Positions 1-9,093 of a stretch of DNA of 64,000 nucleotides are shown here, in pieces. Origin of the DNA: JACVCJ01 sp052437175 (GTDB lineage Bacteria > Bacteroidota > Bacteroidia > CAIKAF01); the NCBI GenBank assembly GCA_052437175.1, contig JBQVOK010000001.1, positions 496,001 to 560,000 on the forward strand, written 5' to 3'. Positions within the stretch are counted from its first letter, which is position 1. The number at the start of each line of letters is the position of its first letter. The notes under the pieces are model-generated. The model had not been told where the DNA came from, searched no databases, and saw only the letters and a program-made list of their open reading frames with translations. The position numbers and the translations under genes are program-made.

Positions 1-747
1 GTTTCCCGCGATAAATATGTAGATACCAAAGAGCTGAACAGCATCCTGCGCGATGAGATCGCGGCGCTGCTCGGCGAAAACAATACCAGCGATTACGAAG
101 ATTTTACCCTGCCCGCCGGCAAAAAGCCATACGTGATCATGGTAGTAGGCGTGAACGGGGTGGGTAAGACCACCACCATAGGTAAACTGGCCTGGCATTT
201 TACCCGGCGTGGTAAAAAAGTAGTGCTGGGCGCAGCCGATACCTTCCGGGCCGCTGCGGTGGACCAGCTGGGTATCTGGAGTCAGCGTGCCGGCTGCGAT
301 ATTGTGCAGAAGGGCATGGGCGCCGATCCGGCCTCCGTGGCGTACGACAGCCTGGTATCCGCCCAGTCGAAGGACGCCGATGTGGTCATCATCGATACGG
401 CCGGCCGCCTGCATAACAAGATCAATCTCATGAACGAGCTTACCAAGGTAAAGAACGTAATGCAGAAGGTGATCCCCGATGCCCCGCACGAAGTGCTGCT
501 GGTGCTGGACGGAAGTACCGGGCAGAACGCTTTTGAGCAGGCTAAACAGTTTACGGCCGCCACCGAGGTGAACGCCCTGGCCATTACCAAACTGGACGGT
601 ACGGCCAAAGGCGGCGTAGTGATCGGTATCTCCGACCGCTTTAAAATTCCGGTTAAATACATCGGCCTGGGCGAAAAACCACAGGACCTGCAGGTATTTA
701 ACAAAAAAGCATTTGTAGACAGCCTGTTTGAAGGGGCTGAAATTTGA
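1..747 (+). CDS. ftsY: FtsY, signal recognition particle receptor GTPase (3' part)
   Basis: GTPase of the SRP receptor, which docks SRP-bound ribosomes at the Sec translocon. The reading frame is open from base 1, so the 5' end is outside the window; what is seen is the NG domain. Visible motifs are the P-loop GVNGVGKTTT followed by KLA, DTFRAAAVDQL (G2), DTAGRL (G3), TKLDGTAKGG (G4 and closing loop) and GLGEKPQDL (G5). The order and spacing match FtsY rather than Ffh because no M domain follows: the protein ends shortly after G5. The gene ends 25 bases before the preferred gatB start, so the two are probably co-transcribed. Confidence 0.96.
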   Translation, partial: VSRDKYVDTKELNSILRDEIAALLGENNTSDYEDFTLPAGKKPYVIMVVGVNGVGKTTTIGKLAWHFTRRGKKVVLGAADTFRAAAVDQLGIWSQRAGCDIVQKGMGADPASVAYDSLVSAQSKDADVVIIDTAGRLHNKINLMNELTKVKNVMQKVIPDAPHEVLLVLDGSTGQNAFEQAKQFTAATEVNALAITKLDGTAKGGVVIGISDRFKIPVKYIGLGEKPQDLQVFNKKAFVDSLFEGAEI

Positions 748-772
748 CAATTTTCTTCTTAGCTTTACCGTA

Positions 773-2224
773 ATGAATTTCTGGGACAAATACGAAATGG
801 TTATCGGTCTGGAGGTGCACGCACAGCTGCTTACCCGGACCAAGGCATACAGCGCTGACGTAAACGAATACGGAGAGCTGCCCAACCGCAATGTAAGCGA
901 GGTAACACTGGGTCTGCCCGGTGCACTGCCCCTGCTCAACGCCCGCGTACCCGAACTGGCCGTACGCCTGGGTCTGGCAATGAACTGCCACATACGCAAA
1001 TACAATATGTTCGCGCGTAAGAACTATTTCTACGCCGACCTTCCCAAGGGATACCAGATCAGCCAGTTCGACACGCCGATCTGTTACGAGGGTTTTCTGA
1101 ACATCAAAGATGCGGAAGGTAACGTAAAACGTATCGGTATCGAACGTATCCACATGGAAGAGGATGCCGGTAAAAGTATCCACGACCAGGACCCCTGGGA
1201 TTCACTCATCGACCTGAACCGTGCCGGGGTACCCCTGGTGGAGATCGTATCACACCCCGACCTGCGTACGCCCGCCGAGGCCAACCAGTATCTTACCGAA
1301 GTCCGTAAACTGGTACGCTACCTGGACGTGTGCGACGGCAACATGGAAGAAGGTTCCCTGCGCTGCGACGCCAACGTGTCCATACGCCTGCGCGGCGAAA
1401 CTAAACTGGGCACCAAGGTAGAGGTAAAGAACATGAACTCGATCCGTAACGTACAGCGTGCGCTGGAATACGAATTCGAACGCCAGTGTACCGCTACCGA
1501 GAACGGCGAGACCATTTACCAGGAAACACGCACCTTTGATGCCGTTTCGGGTAAGACCTTTGCCATGCGCAGCAAGGAAAAAGCACACGATTACCGCTAT
1601 TTCCCCGAGCCGGACCTGCCGCCCCTGGTACTTACAGACGCCTATATCGACGATATCCGTGCGGCACTGCCCGAACTGCCCGACAGCCTGTTCCGCAAGT
1701 ACACGGCACAGCTGGGCATACCGGAGTACGATGCCTACTGGATCACCGAAGACAAATATACCATTGCCTATTTCGAAGATGCCATTAAGGCCGGCAGCAA
1801 TTACAAGGCCATTTCCAACTGGCTGATGGGCCCGGTGCGTTCTTACCTGAACGAACACGGACTGCACATCGAAGCCTTTCCGCTGAGCCCGGAACGCCTG
1901 GTGGAGATCATCGCGCTCATCGATTCGGGCAAGGTATCCTACACGGCTGCGGCTACGTCCATTTTCCCCGAAATGGTGCAGAACATCGGCATCAGTGCCC
2001 TGCAGGTGGCCGAAAGCCGCAACCTGATCCAGGAAAGCAGCGCCGACGCCCTGAACGAATGGGTGACCAAAGCCATGGACGCCTACCCGGACAAAGTGGA
2101 GGAGTACCGCAACGGTAAAAAAGGGGTCATGGGACTGTTCATGGGAGAAATTATGAAGTTTTCCGGCGGAAAGGCCGATCCCAAAGCCGCCAGTGCCTTA
2201 CTGAGAGAAAAGCTGGAGTCATGA
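773..2224 (+). CDS. gatB: Asp/Glu-tRNA(Asn/Gln) amidotransferase subunit B
   Basis: Kinase/transamidation subunit of GatCAB, which converts Glu-tRNA(Gln) and Asp-tRNA(Asn) to the amidated forms. Visible family motifs: GLEVHAQL at the N-terminus, YADLPKGYQISQ, HMEEDAGKSIH, NRAGVPLVEIVS and RCDANVSIR, followed by the helical tail and a C-terminal YqeY-like region. Length is about 483 residues, normal for GatB. An in-frame start at 728 would add 15 residues of non-family sequence and overlap ftsY, so ATG 773 (MNFWDKYEM) is preferred. The gene ends in a 4-base ATGA overlap with the next gene. gatA and gatC are not in the window. Confidence 0.95.
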   Translation: MNFWDKYEMVIGLEVHAQLLTRTKAYSADVNEYGELPNRNVSEVTLGLPGALPLLNARVPELAVRLGLAMNCHIRKYNMFARKNYFYADLPKGYQISQFDTPICYEGFLNIKDAEGNVKRIGIERIHMEEDAGKSIHDQDPWDSLIDLNRAGVPLVEIVSHPDLRTPAEANQYLTEVRKLVRYLDVCDGNMEEGSLRCDANVSIRLRGETKLGTKVEVKNMNSIRNVQRALEYEFERQCTATENGETIYQETRTFDAVSGKTFAMRSKEKAHDYRYFPEPDLPPLVLTDAYIDDIRAALPELPDSLFRKYTAQLGIPEYDAYWITEDKYTIAYFEDAIKAGSNYKAISNWLMGPVRSYLNEHGLHIEAFPLSPERLVEIIALIDSGKVSYTAAATSIFPEMVQNIGISALQVAESRNLIQESSADALNEWVTKAMDAYPDKVEEYRNGKKGVMGLFMGEIMKFSGGKADPKAASALLREKLES

Positions 2225-2805
2225 AAAATGCCTACCTCACCGACGTATTGTTCCGCCTGGAACAGGTGAGCCGTGACGTACACGACAATTTCTACAACCT
2301 GGAAGCGGCACAGCTGCTGTGGCAGCCGGCAGAGCACAGCTGGAGTATTGCCCAGTGCCTGAGCCACCTGATCGTAACGGATACTTCGTATTTTCCGCAG
2401 GTAGAAAGCGTGCTCAACGGTACCTATACCCGGCCCGCACTGAGTTACCTGCCTTTCCTGACCGGATTCTGGGGCAGAGTGATACTAAAAACAGTGGGAG
2501 CCAGGGTAAAAACACCCATACGTACACTGGAAAAATTTCAGCCGGAGAAGAATATAAACGGAGAAACGATCGTACGCCGTTACGAGGAACATATAGAACA
2601 ACTCTCGGCCTATATCCGGAAGACGGACTCTTTTAAACACAAACGCATCTATTTTAAATCTCCCGCGGGACAATACATCGTATACAGCCTGAAACACACG
2701 CTGATGCTGATGGCCAATCACCACGAACGGCATTACCACCAGGCCTTACAGGTGATGCAGATGCCTTTATTTCCTAAGGATAGGTTAAATATGAACGAAG
2801 AATAG
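2221..2805 (+). CDS. DinB-fold (DinB_2/DfsB-like) putative metal-dependent protein
   Basis: 194-residue protein of the DinB four-helix superfamily. Supporting sequence is WSIAQCLSHL near residue 40-50 and HHERHYHQALQ near the C-terminus, which place His residues where the family binds a divalent metal. Members include thiol-dependent S-transferases that use bacillithiol or mycothiol; since bshA is also in this window, such a role is possible, but the substrate cannot be read from the sequence. Translation is coupled to gatB by an ATGA overlap. A second DinB-fold gene lies at 28956 and shares the WSIAQC-x2-HL signature. Confidence 0.75.
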   Translation: MKNAYLTDVLFRLEQVSRDVHDNFYNLEAAQLLWQPAEHSWSIAQCLSHLIVTDTSYFPQVESVLNGTYTRPALSYLPFLTGFWGRVILKTVGARVKTPIRTLEKFQPEKNINGETIVRRYEEHIEQLSAYIRKTDSFKHKRIYFKSPAGQYIVYSLKHTLMLMANHHERHYHQALQVMQMPLFPKDRLNMNEE

Positions 2806-2846
2806 AGCATTGAACGGATTTTTTCTAATTTAGAGAACTGAAAAAA

Positions 2847-3983
2847 ATGAAACCAAATCGTAAGATGAATACATTACTGATAGCCGCACTGGCTTTATTT
2901 TCCTGCGGGAACAGCGAGGTTACGTCCAAAGGTAAGGATCCCTTCCTGAAAGGAAATTTCAAGGCCGCCGCCGGCAAAACCATATTGTTCGAGAAAGTGA
3001 TCCCGAACGGGGCCACCGTGATCGACTCGGCCGTAATTGCCGAAACCGGTGCCTTCAGCATCCATAAAAAAGCCCAGGAAATGAACTACTACCGCCTGCG
3101 CCTGAAAGATCTTTCGGCCGGGCAGGACGTACTTTTCCTGCTTACCGACAGCACCGAGAAAATAGAGGTGAACATTGCCGGCAAAAAAGTAAATGAGAAT
3201 TACAGCGTAAAAGGTTCTAAGGAAAGTGAGCGTCTGCGTGTACTGGTGAACCTGATCGACGGACTGCAGAGATCAGGCGATTCGCTGAACGCCATTTTCG
3301 TGGCCACGCCGGTAGAACAGCGTCAGGCGCTCAGCACTTCGTTCAACCAGATCATGAGCGAGAAAAACGCCGCCCTGAACGTAACGATCAAAAAAATGAT
3401 CGACGAGAACCCGAAATCACTCGTGGCCCTCGAAGGGGTAGGCCGCCTGGATAAAGCCACAGACCGCGCTTACTACAAAAAAGTAGCCGATAACCTGGGC
3501 CAGGCACACCCGAATAATCCCTTTGTAAAGAACTATGTAAATATGATGGCCGCACCCGGACCGGTTGCCATTGGCGAACTGGCCCCCGAGATCGAACTGC
3601 CCGATACCGAAGGTAAAGTGGTGAAACTCTCCGACTACCGCGGTAAATACGTACTGATCGACTTCTGGGCCTCCTGGTGCCGCCCCTGCCGTATGGAAAA
3701 CCCCAATGTGGTGAACGCCTACAACAAATTCAAAGACAAAGGCTTTACGGTATTCGGCGTATCGCTCGATAAAGACAAGGCCGCCTGGGTGAACGCCATT
3801 GCACAGGATAAACTTACCTGGCCGCACGTGAGCGATCTGCAGTTCTGGCAGAGCGCCGCCGCACGTATTTACAGCGTTACCAGCATTCCCAAATCCTTCC
3901 TTATCGACAAGGAAGGACGCATCATTGCCATGGACCTGCGTGGTCCGGCACTGGAAGCCAAACTCTCTGAAGTACTGAAATAA
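2847..3983 (+). CDS. TlpA-family thioredoxin-like lipoprotein with N-terminal DUF4369-type domain
   Basis: 378-residue exported thiol-disulfide protein. The N-terminus has a hydrophobic stretch ending in the lipobox LFSC, so it is probably a lipoprotein. Residues about 30-130 resemble the DUF4369 domain common before TlpA domains in Bacteroidota, a helical linker follows, and residues about 240-378 form the thioredoxin domain with active site WCRPC and cis-proline segment TSIPKSF. It is probably a periplasmic reductase or cytochrome-maturation-type thiol carrier. The next gene starts 4 bases after the stop, suggesting one transcript, although a terminator-like hairpin lies just inside that gene. 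A shorter paralogue is at 51770-52318. Confidence 0.85.
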   Translation: MKPNRKMNTLLIAALALFSCGNSEVTSKGKDPFLKGNFKAAAGKTILFEKVIPNGATVIDSAVIAETGAFSIHKKAQEMNYYRLRLKDLSAGQDVLFLLTDSTEKIEVNIAGKKVNENYSVKGSKESERLRVLVNLIDGLQRSGDSLNAIFVATPVEQRQALSTSFNQIMSEKNAALNVTIKKMIDENPKSLVALEGVGRLDKATDRAYYKKVADNLGQAHPNNPFVKNYVNMMAAPGPVAIGELAPEIELPDTEGKVVKLSDYRGKYVLIDFWASWCRPCRMENPNVVNAYNKFKDKGFTVFGVSLDKDKAAWVNAIAQDKLTWPHVSDLQFWQSAAARIYSVTSIPKSFLIDKEGRIIAMDLRGPALEAKLSEVLK

Positions 3984-3987
3984 TTGC

Positions 3988-6978
3988 ATGAAAGACATAA
4001 ACTGTTTAAAAGGCGGCCTCATTGCTATGGCCGCTTTTTTTATACCCGCACTGCTCAGCGCCCAGGCCGGCTGGCAGCAACGTACCGATTATACCATTAA
4101 GGTACGGCTCGACGATGTGCGGCACCGCCTGCACGGCGAGATCCGCATTGAGTACCATAACAATTCGCCGCAGGCCCTGCAGGAAATGTACATACACCTT
4201 TGGCCCAATGCGTATTCGGGTACACGTACCGCCCTGGCAAAGCAGGAGCTGGAACACAGCGGCAATACGCATCTTTTCCGGCGGGATGGCGGTTTTGTCG
4301 ACAGCCTTTCCTTTACGGTGGACGGCACGGCGGTAAGCTACACGGAATGGGAGAAAAACCCGGACGTGGTGTATATTCGTCTGCCGCAGCCCCTGCCTTC
4401 GGGCGGAAAGATCAGCCTGCACACACCGTTCCGCGTAGACCTGCCCGACGGGGAAATTTCGAGGCTCGGGCACCTTAAACAGGCCTATATGATCACGCAG
4501 TGGTACCCCAAACCGGCCGTGTACGATCAGAACGGCTGGCATCCCATGCCTTACCTGAGCCAGGGCGAGTTTTATTCCGATTTCGGCTCTTTCGATGTAG
4601 AAATAACCCTGCCGGCCAATTACGTGGTAGGCGCTACGGGAGAGTTGCAAACGCAGAGCGAGATCCGTTTCCTGCAAAAAAAACTGGCAGAAGCGGCACC
4701 CGATCCGGACCTTTACCAGACACCGGCCAGTGCTGCCGAAACAAAGACCCTGCGCTACACACAGGACCGCGTACACGATTTTGCCTGGTTTGCCGACAAG
4801 GATTTTGTGGTACGTGCCGATACCGCGGTATTGCAGAGTGGCCGCAATGTTTACTGTTATGCCCTGGCTACCGTACAGAATGCCGGAAGCTGGCGGCGGG
4901 CCGCTTCCTGGGTGAAAAAAGGCGTGGAATACTATTCAAAACGCATTGCGGAATATCCCTACAGCTACTGCACGGCCGTAGACGGGACCATTGCGGCCGG
5001 CGGAGGTATGGAATACCCCATGATCACCATCATCGGCGACGGGGACGAGGAACGCACCATTATACACGAAGTAGGCCACAACTGGTTTTACGGTATACTG
5101 GCCTCCGACGAACGCAGCTATCCCTGGCTGGACGAGGGCCTCAATACCTATTACGAAGATGCCTGCTTCCGCGATATGTCTGCCTATTCCCGCAAAAGAA
5201 TACCGGCCATAAATCTTGGAGGCGACCTGATGGAAGCCGCCGGATCGGAGTTCGTCATCAGGCACAACGGTCAGCAATCGCCGGGCCTGCCTGCGGTGGA
5301 CTACAGCGCCCTGAACTACGGCCTGGAAGTGTATACACATACGGGCAATAATTTTCACTACCTGGAAATGTACCTGGGCCGTGCGCTCTTCGATAGTTGC
5401 ATGCAGGCCTATTATAAAACCTGGGCTTTCCGGCACCCTGGTCCGATGGATATACGAAATGTGTTTGAAGAGGTAAGCGGCAAGGACCTGGGCTGGTTCT
5501 TCGAGGGACTGATGAAAGAACGTATCCTGCCCGATCTTTCCCTGCGTATAGAAGGCACAAATACCCTGGTGCTTAAAAATTCGTATACGCATCCGCTGCC
5601 CGTGGAGATCAGTTTTATAAAAGGAAAGGTACGTACGCGTAGTATGTGGCTGGAGCCATTCAGCGGAGAACAGACCCTGCAGGCCGATCTTTCGGGCTGT
5701 GACTGGATCGAAGTGAATTACCGCGGCGTACTGCGGGAAAAAGACCGTTCCAATAACTATGTAAAACCTTCCGGAGCCGGCCGCAATGGCATACCTGCGG
5801 GTGTGCTGCCCTATATTTCCCTGCCGGTGTACGATAAGATGTACATGGGTCTCGGGCCGGTATACGCCTGGAACAATTACAACAAAAGCATGATCGGGCT
5901 GCTGCTGCACAACAAACCCCTGGTACCGCGCAGACAGGAGTTCCTGGTTTTACCTCTGATCAGTTTTAACCCCATCGGTTTTGCAGCCCTGGGCGATTAC
6001 CGTTATCGGCTGTTGCCCGACCGCTCGCGCCTGGCTTTTATGGATATTGGCGTCAATTTTCGTCGTTTTGCCTGGGATTTTACCGAAAAAGCGCTGAATT
6101 ACAACCGTATCGAAGTGCGTGCCGAAGGCGAATTCAAGCGCAACAAACCAGCTGTTCCCAAACGCAGCGGTATGCAGCTGCGCTATATGTTCATCAACAA
6201 ACAGACGGGCGGCATGTATGCACACCTGGGTATCCGCGACATTAATTACGAAGTGGGCGAGCTGTCTTACTGGTACGAACATTACAACCGCCGTTTCCCG
6301 TTTTATGTAAAAACGGCCCTGGAATACAAGCACGATTTTTACCGCCTCAACGGCCGCAAGCCTACCACGCTGAAACTCTGGGCCGAGGCCACGCAAAAGA
6401 TCAATTACGTAAGGAACCGCAAAGGGCTCGAAATACGGGCATTTGCCGGGGTATTCCTGCTGCATGCCAACACGCTGGTGAACAATAACCTGCAGATGAA
6501 CGGCTGGAGCGGCCCGAACGATTACCTGCTCGACCATTTTTATTTCGGCCGTTCGGATACACGGGGCTTTACCGGTAACCAGTTCGTGGAGCGGGAGGGC
6601 AACTTTAAAGTATATGCGCCCGGCGGACAAAGCGGTCGTTTTTTAACGAGTCTGAACCTGAAAGCCGATTTCCCGGTACTGTGGGTCCCCATAGGCGTTT
6701 ATGCCGATTTCGGCCTGCATGCCGCAAAAGTTACCGACGTTGGTACGGGAACGGTCAGCAACCAGTGGAACGGATTTTACAATGCCGGTCTGTACGTAAA
6801 TGTGATCCCGGGCGGAGCCTGTTCGATCTATTTCCCGATCCCCCAGGCTACTTCCAAAAACCTGATGTTTGCCAACAACGACTTTAAAAACCCCTACTGG
6901 AGCTATGTACGCTTCAGCCTGAACCTGATGAAGCTGAACCCGTTTAAGTTCAGGGAGTGGGTTCGTGAGCTGAAGTAA
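3988..6978 (+). CDS. M1-family zinc metallopeptidase with C-terminal probable outer-membrane barrel
   Basis: 996-residue exported aminopeptidase-like protein. A signal peptide (charged start, hydrophobic core, cleavage near LSAQ-A) precedes an M1 domain. The zinc motif HEVGH is at residues 360-364 with the third ligand Glu383 exactly 18 residues later, and GGGMEYP (339-344) replaces the usual GAMEN exopeptidase motif, so the enzyme should be active. From about residue 600 to the end the sequence alternates short polar and aromatic/hydrophobic strands (MYMGLGPVYAW, the strand after ALNYNRIEV, YVRFSLNLM), like a beta-barrel. No T9SS sorting domain is seen, so the barrel may anchor the enzyme. 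The 3' end overlaps the convergent patatin gene by 29 bases. Confidence 0.85.
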   Translation: MKDINCLKGGLIAMAAFFIPALLSAQAGWQQRTDYTIKVRLDDVRHRLHGEIRIEYHNNSPQALQEMYIHLWPNAYSGTRTALAKQELEHSGNTHLFRRDGGFVDSLSFTVDGTAVSYTEWEKNPDVVYIRLPQPLPSGGKISLHTPFRVDLPDGEISRLGHLKQAYMITQWYPKPAVYDQNGWHPMPYLSQGEFYSDFGSFDVEITLPANYVVGATGELQTQSEIRFLQKKLAEAAPDPDLYQTPASAAETKTLRYTQDRVHDFAWFADKDFVVRADTAVLQSGRNVYCYALATVQNAGSWRRAASWVKKGVEYYSKRIAEYPYSYCTAVDGTIAAGGGMEYPMITIIGDGDEERTIIHEVGHNWFYGILASDERSYPWLDEGLNTYYEDACFRDMSAYSRKRIPAINLGGDLMEAAGSEFVIRHNGQQSPGLPAVDYSALNYGLEVYTHTGNNFHYLEMYLGRALFDSCMQAYYKTWAFRHPGPMDIRNVFEEVSGKDLGWFFEGLMKERILPDLSLRIEGTNTLVLKNSYTHPLPVEISFIKGKVRTRSMWLEPFSGEQTLQADLSGCDWIEVNYRGVLREKDRSNNYVKPSGAGRNGIPAGVLPYISLPVYDKMYMGLGPVYAWNNYNKSMIGLLLHNKPLVPRRQEFLVLPLISFNPIGFAALGDYRYRLLPDRSRLAFMDIGVNFRRFAWDFTEKALNYNRIEVRAEGEFKRNKPAVPKRSGMQLRYMFINKQTGGMYAHLGIRDINYEVGELSYWYEHYNRRFPFYVKTALEYKHDFYRLNGRKPTTLKLWAEATQKINYVRNRKGLEIRAFAGVFLLHANTLVNNNLQMNGWSGPNDYLLDHFYFGRSDTRGFTGNQFVEREGNFKVYAPGGQSGRFLTSLNLKADFPVLWVPIGVYADFGLHAAKVTDVGTGTVSNQWNGFYNAGLYVNVIPGGACSIYFPIPQATSKNLMFANNDFKNPYWSYVRFSLNLMKLNPFKFREWVRELK
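4008..4041 (+). terminator. Terminator-like hairpin inside the 5' end of the M1 peptidase gene
   Basis: Left arm 4008-4018 (AAAAGGCGGCC) pairs with 4029-4039 (GGCCGCTTTTT): 11 pairs with one G-U, a 10-base loop, and a T-run that continues to 4041. It covers about codons 7-18 of the peptidase. It has the form of an intrinsic terminator and could end or attenuate transcripts from the TlpA-like gene. Confidence 0.5.
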
Positions 6979-9010
6979 AGGCCTGGTAACTCAGGAAGGA
7001 GTCCGGGGTCTGGAACGTATCGTCAGAGATCTTCGTGCCGCTGATCGCATTATACAGGTAAAAAGAATTCCGGTTGAACTGGCGGTAAGCCTCTTCCAGT
7101 TGTTTGCGTATATGTATTAACCGATTCTGTACATCGGTACCCGCGCATTCCGGCAGGGCACTGATCTCGTCCAGGTATACCAGCAGGTTGTAACAGGTGC
7201 TGAACTGACCCGTGGCTACCACCGCGGCCTGTATACAGCTGGCCTGGTTCTTTTTGTCGAACCACAGCACGGTAGGCATACGAAAGGCAGCCTGGGCCAC
7301 CCGCTGCATTTCCACGCGGGGCAGGTAGCGGGCGTGTACGGGGTCGATCCTTCCGCCGCTGATGCGGTTGTTGTTATTGGAGAACGACAGGTCGTAAATA
7401 TTGTTCGAAAGAACGCGGCCCGTCCAGGTACGCACCTGGAATATCTCACGCAGCAGCAGGTAGCGCGTACGTTTCAGGAAAACCTCGTTGTTCAGCGCCA
7501 GCATGGAGTTTATGCGTTCGTTCATCATCCGCAGTAAAATGCGCAGCGGTACCCGTGCAAAATAACGGAACAGGTTCTTTTGTATGTCTTCCGAGAAATT
7601 ATGTCTCAGGTTAAAGCCTTCGGTATCGTTCACCGTACCTGAGATCCTGCGGCGCAACAGCCAGAGCAGGGCAATGCTGCCCCCGGAGACCAGGAATACC
7701 GACGAAGCAAGAAGCACCTGTATCTTGGATAATACGGCACTTTCGAAGGGTATACTAAAAAAGGCGCCCACAGTGGCCAGTCCGCTCAGTATAAACAAAA
7801 GAGTGCCTATGATAAAAATACTGCGTATGGTAAGGAACTGCCAGCTCTGGTATTGTTTTTTAGGGTCGGGGAGCCGGTAAGGGCTCATAAAATGACTGGC
7901 CACATCGTTCAGCATGATCAGGTCGAAGGGGCGATACCTGTCCGCCGCTTTGTTTTCTGCGGAGCGTTTGGCATTTTCCATGCGTTTGGCCTGTGCCGAG
8001 ATCACACTGTCGATGGCCTGGTTATCGGTAATGCCGCCGTCCATCAGGCCGATCTGTACACTGTCTTTATTCGGTCTGTCCTGCAGACTTTTCATAAAGG
8101 AGGCCATTTTTTCGATCTCCGCACCTTTAAAGTCCGAAATGTCATCGCTGTTGTACAGGGTTTTCAGTTCTTCCACCGTAAATTCCTGGGGTTGCACGCG
8201 CAGGCCTTTGAAAAGTGCGGCCAGGTCCTGGCGGGGCAGGAATTCCGAAGGGAACAGTATGGGTTCGAACCCGGCGGGGAAGCAGGCCGAAGCCGCTACC
8301 ATATCTGCTATTTTAAAGGGATTGCTTACTTCGGGCGGAAGTTTTATGGTAAAGTTGCCGTACAGTACATCGTGGTAATTTTCAGGAGCTTTTTTCAGGT
8401 AGATGCTCTGGCGGAAGGGCAGGCCCTTGTAGAATTCGGTGGCGTTCAGGCAGATCTCTTCCAGGCCGGTCTGGTCCGAATGGGGCGAGGTATTGATGTG
8501 CCCGGCGGTCTGTCCCTTGTACAGCATTTTATCGTATGCAATGGCAAAGGCATTGATCAGGTTGCGCCTTTTATGAAAGGGCTGGCCCCAGACCGAATCA
8601 TCGGCCAGCAGCAGCATGGCCTTGTTCAGCATTTTATCGGCGCTCAGACTCTCGTGCAGGGTTTTATAAAAAATGCTGAAGTCCTCTCCGTTGGCCACAC
8701 TCAGCGCATAGGCCGCCGTAGTGATGCTGCCTCCCGAAGCCGAGGATATGTACCGTACGTGCTGTAAAAGCGGCAGCCCGTCCTCATCTTTTATTTCATT
8801 CAGAAAAGAAAGAACGCCCAGGGCAAAGCAGGCCGCGCGGAAACCTCCCCCGGAAAAGCTGAGTGCAATATCCCCGAAGGGAACAAAAGCGGCTGATTCC
8901 GGCGCAGGGGCGACCATATTCCGTAAAAGCGGAACTTCCTCTTCCGCTGCGGAGGCCGGCAGGTCTACATAGCGCAGTTTCTCAGAAGACTGGTTAATAT
9001 TGGTATTCAT
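6950..9010 (-). CDS. Patatin-like phospholipase with two membrane segments
   Basis: 686-residue patatin-family serine lipase. The oxyanion loop SFSGGGFRAA is at residues 51-60, the nucleophile Ser92 lies in SSASGGS, and the catalytic Asp324 lies in DGGITDN, giving a complete Ser-Asp dyad. Two hydrophobic segments at about 394-418 and 431-452 form a helical hairpin after the catalytic domain, followed by about 230 residues with no domain I recognise. No signal peptide is visible, so the catalytic domain is probably cytoplasmic and membrane-tethered. A TATCTTTG -7-like element (9047-9040) lies 29 bases upstream of the start. The gene overlaps the M1 peptidase tail by 29 bases in convergent orientation. 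Confidence 0.85.
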   Translation of the reverse strand: MNTNINQSSEKLRYVDLPASAAEEEVPLLRNMVAPAPESAAFVPFGDIALSFSGGGFRAACFALGVLSFLNEIKDEDGLPLLQHVRYISSASGGSITTAAYALSVANGEDFSIFYKTLHESLSADKMLNKAMLLLADDSVWGQPFHKRRNLINAFAIAYDKMLYKGQTAGHINTSPHSDQTGLEEICLNATEFYKGLPFRQSIYLKKAPENYHDVLYGNFTIKLPPEVSNPFKIADMVAASACFPAGFEPILFPSEFLPRQDLAALFKGLRVQPQEFTVEELKTLYNSDDISDFKGAEIEKMASFMKSLQDRPNKDSVQIGLMDGGITDNQAIDSVISAQAKRMENAKRSAENKAADRYRPFDLIMLNDVASHFMSPYRLPDPKKQYQSWQFLTIRSIFIIGTLLFILSGLATVGAFFSIPFESAVLSKIQVLLASSVFLVSGGSIALLWLLRRRISGTVNDTEGFNLRHNFSEDIQKNLFRYFARVPLRILLRMMNERINSMLALNNEVFLKRTRYLLLREIFQVRTWTGRVLSNNIYDLSFSNNNNRISGGRIDPVHARYLPRVEMQRVAQAAFRMPTVLWFDKKNQASCIQAAVVATGQFSTCYNLLVYLDEISALPECAGTDVQNRLIHIRKQLEEAYRQFNRNSFYLYNAISGTKISDDTFQTPDSFLSYQAFTSAHEPTP

Positions 9011-9093
9011 AGGAAAACAGGAATGGATTGAACGTTTTTCAAAGATAAACGATTCCGTTTTCCCGTCCTATGGGTATTTTCCCCTGAAATGTA

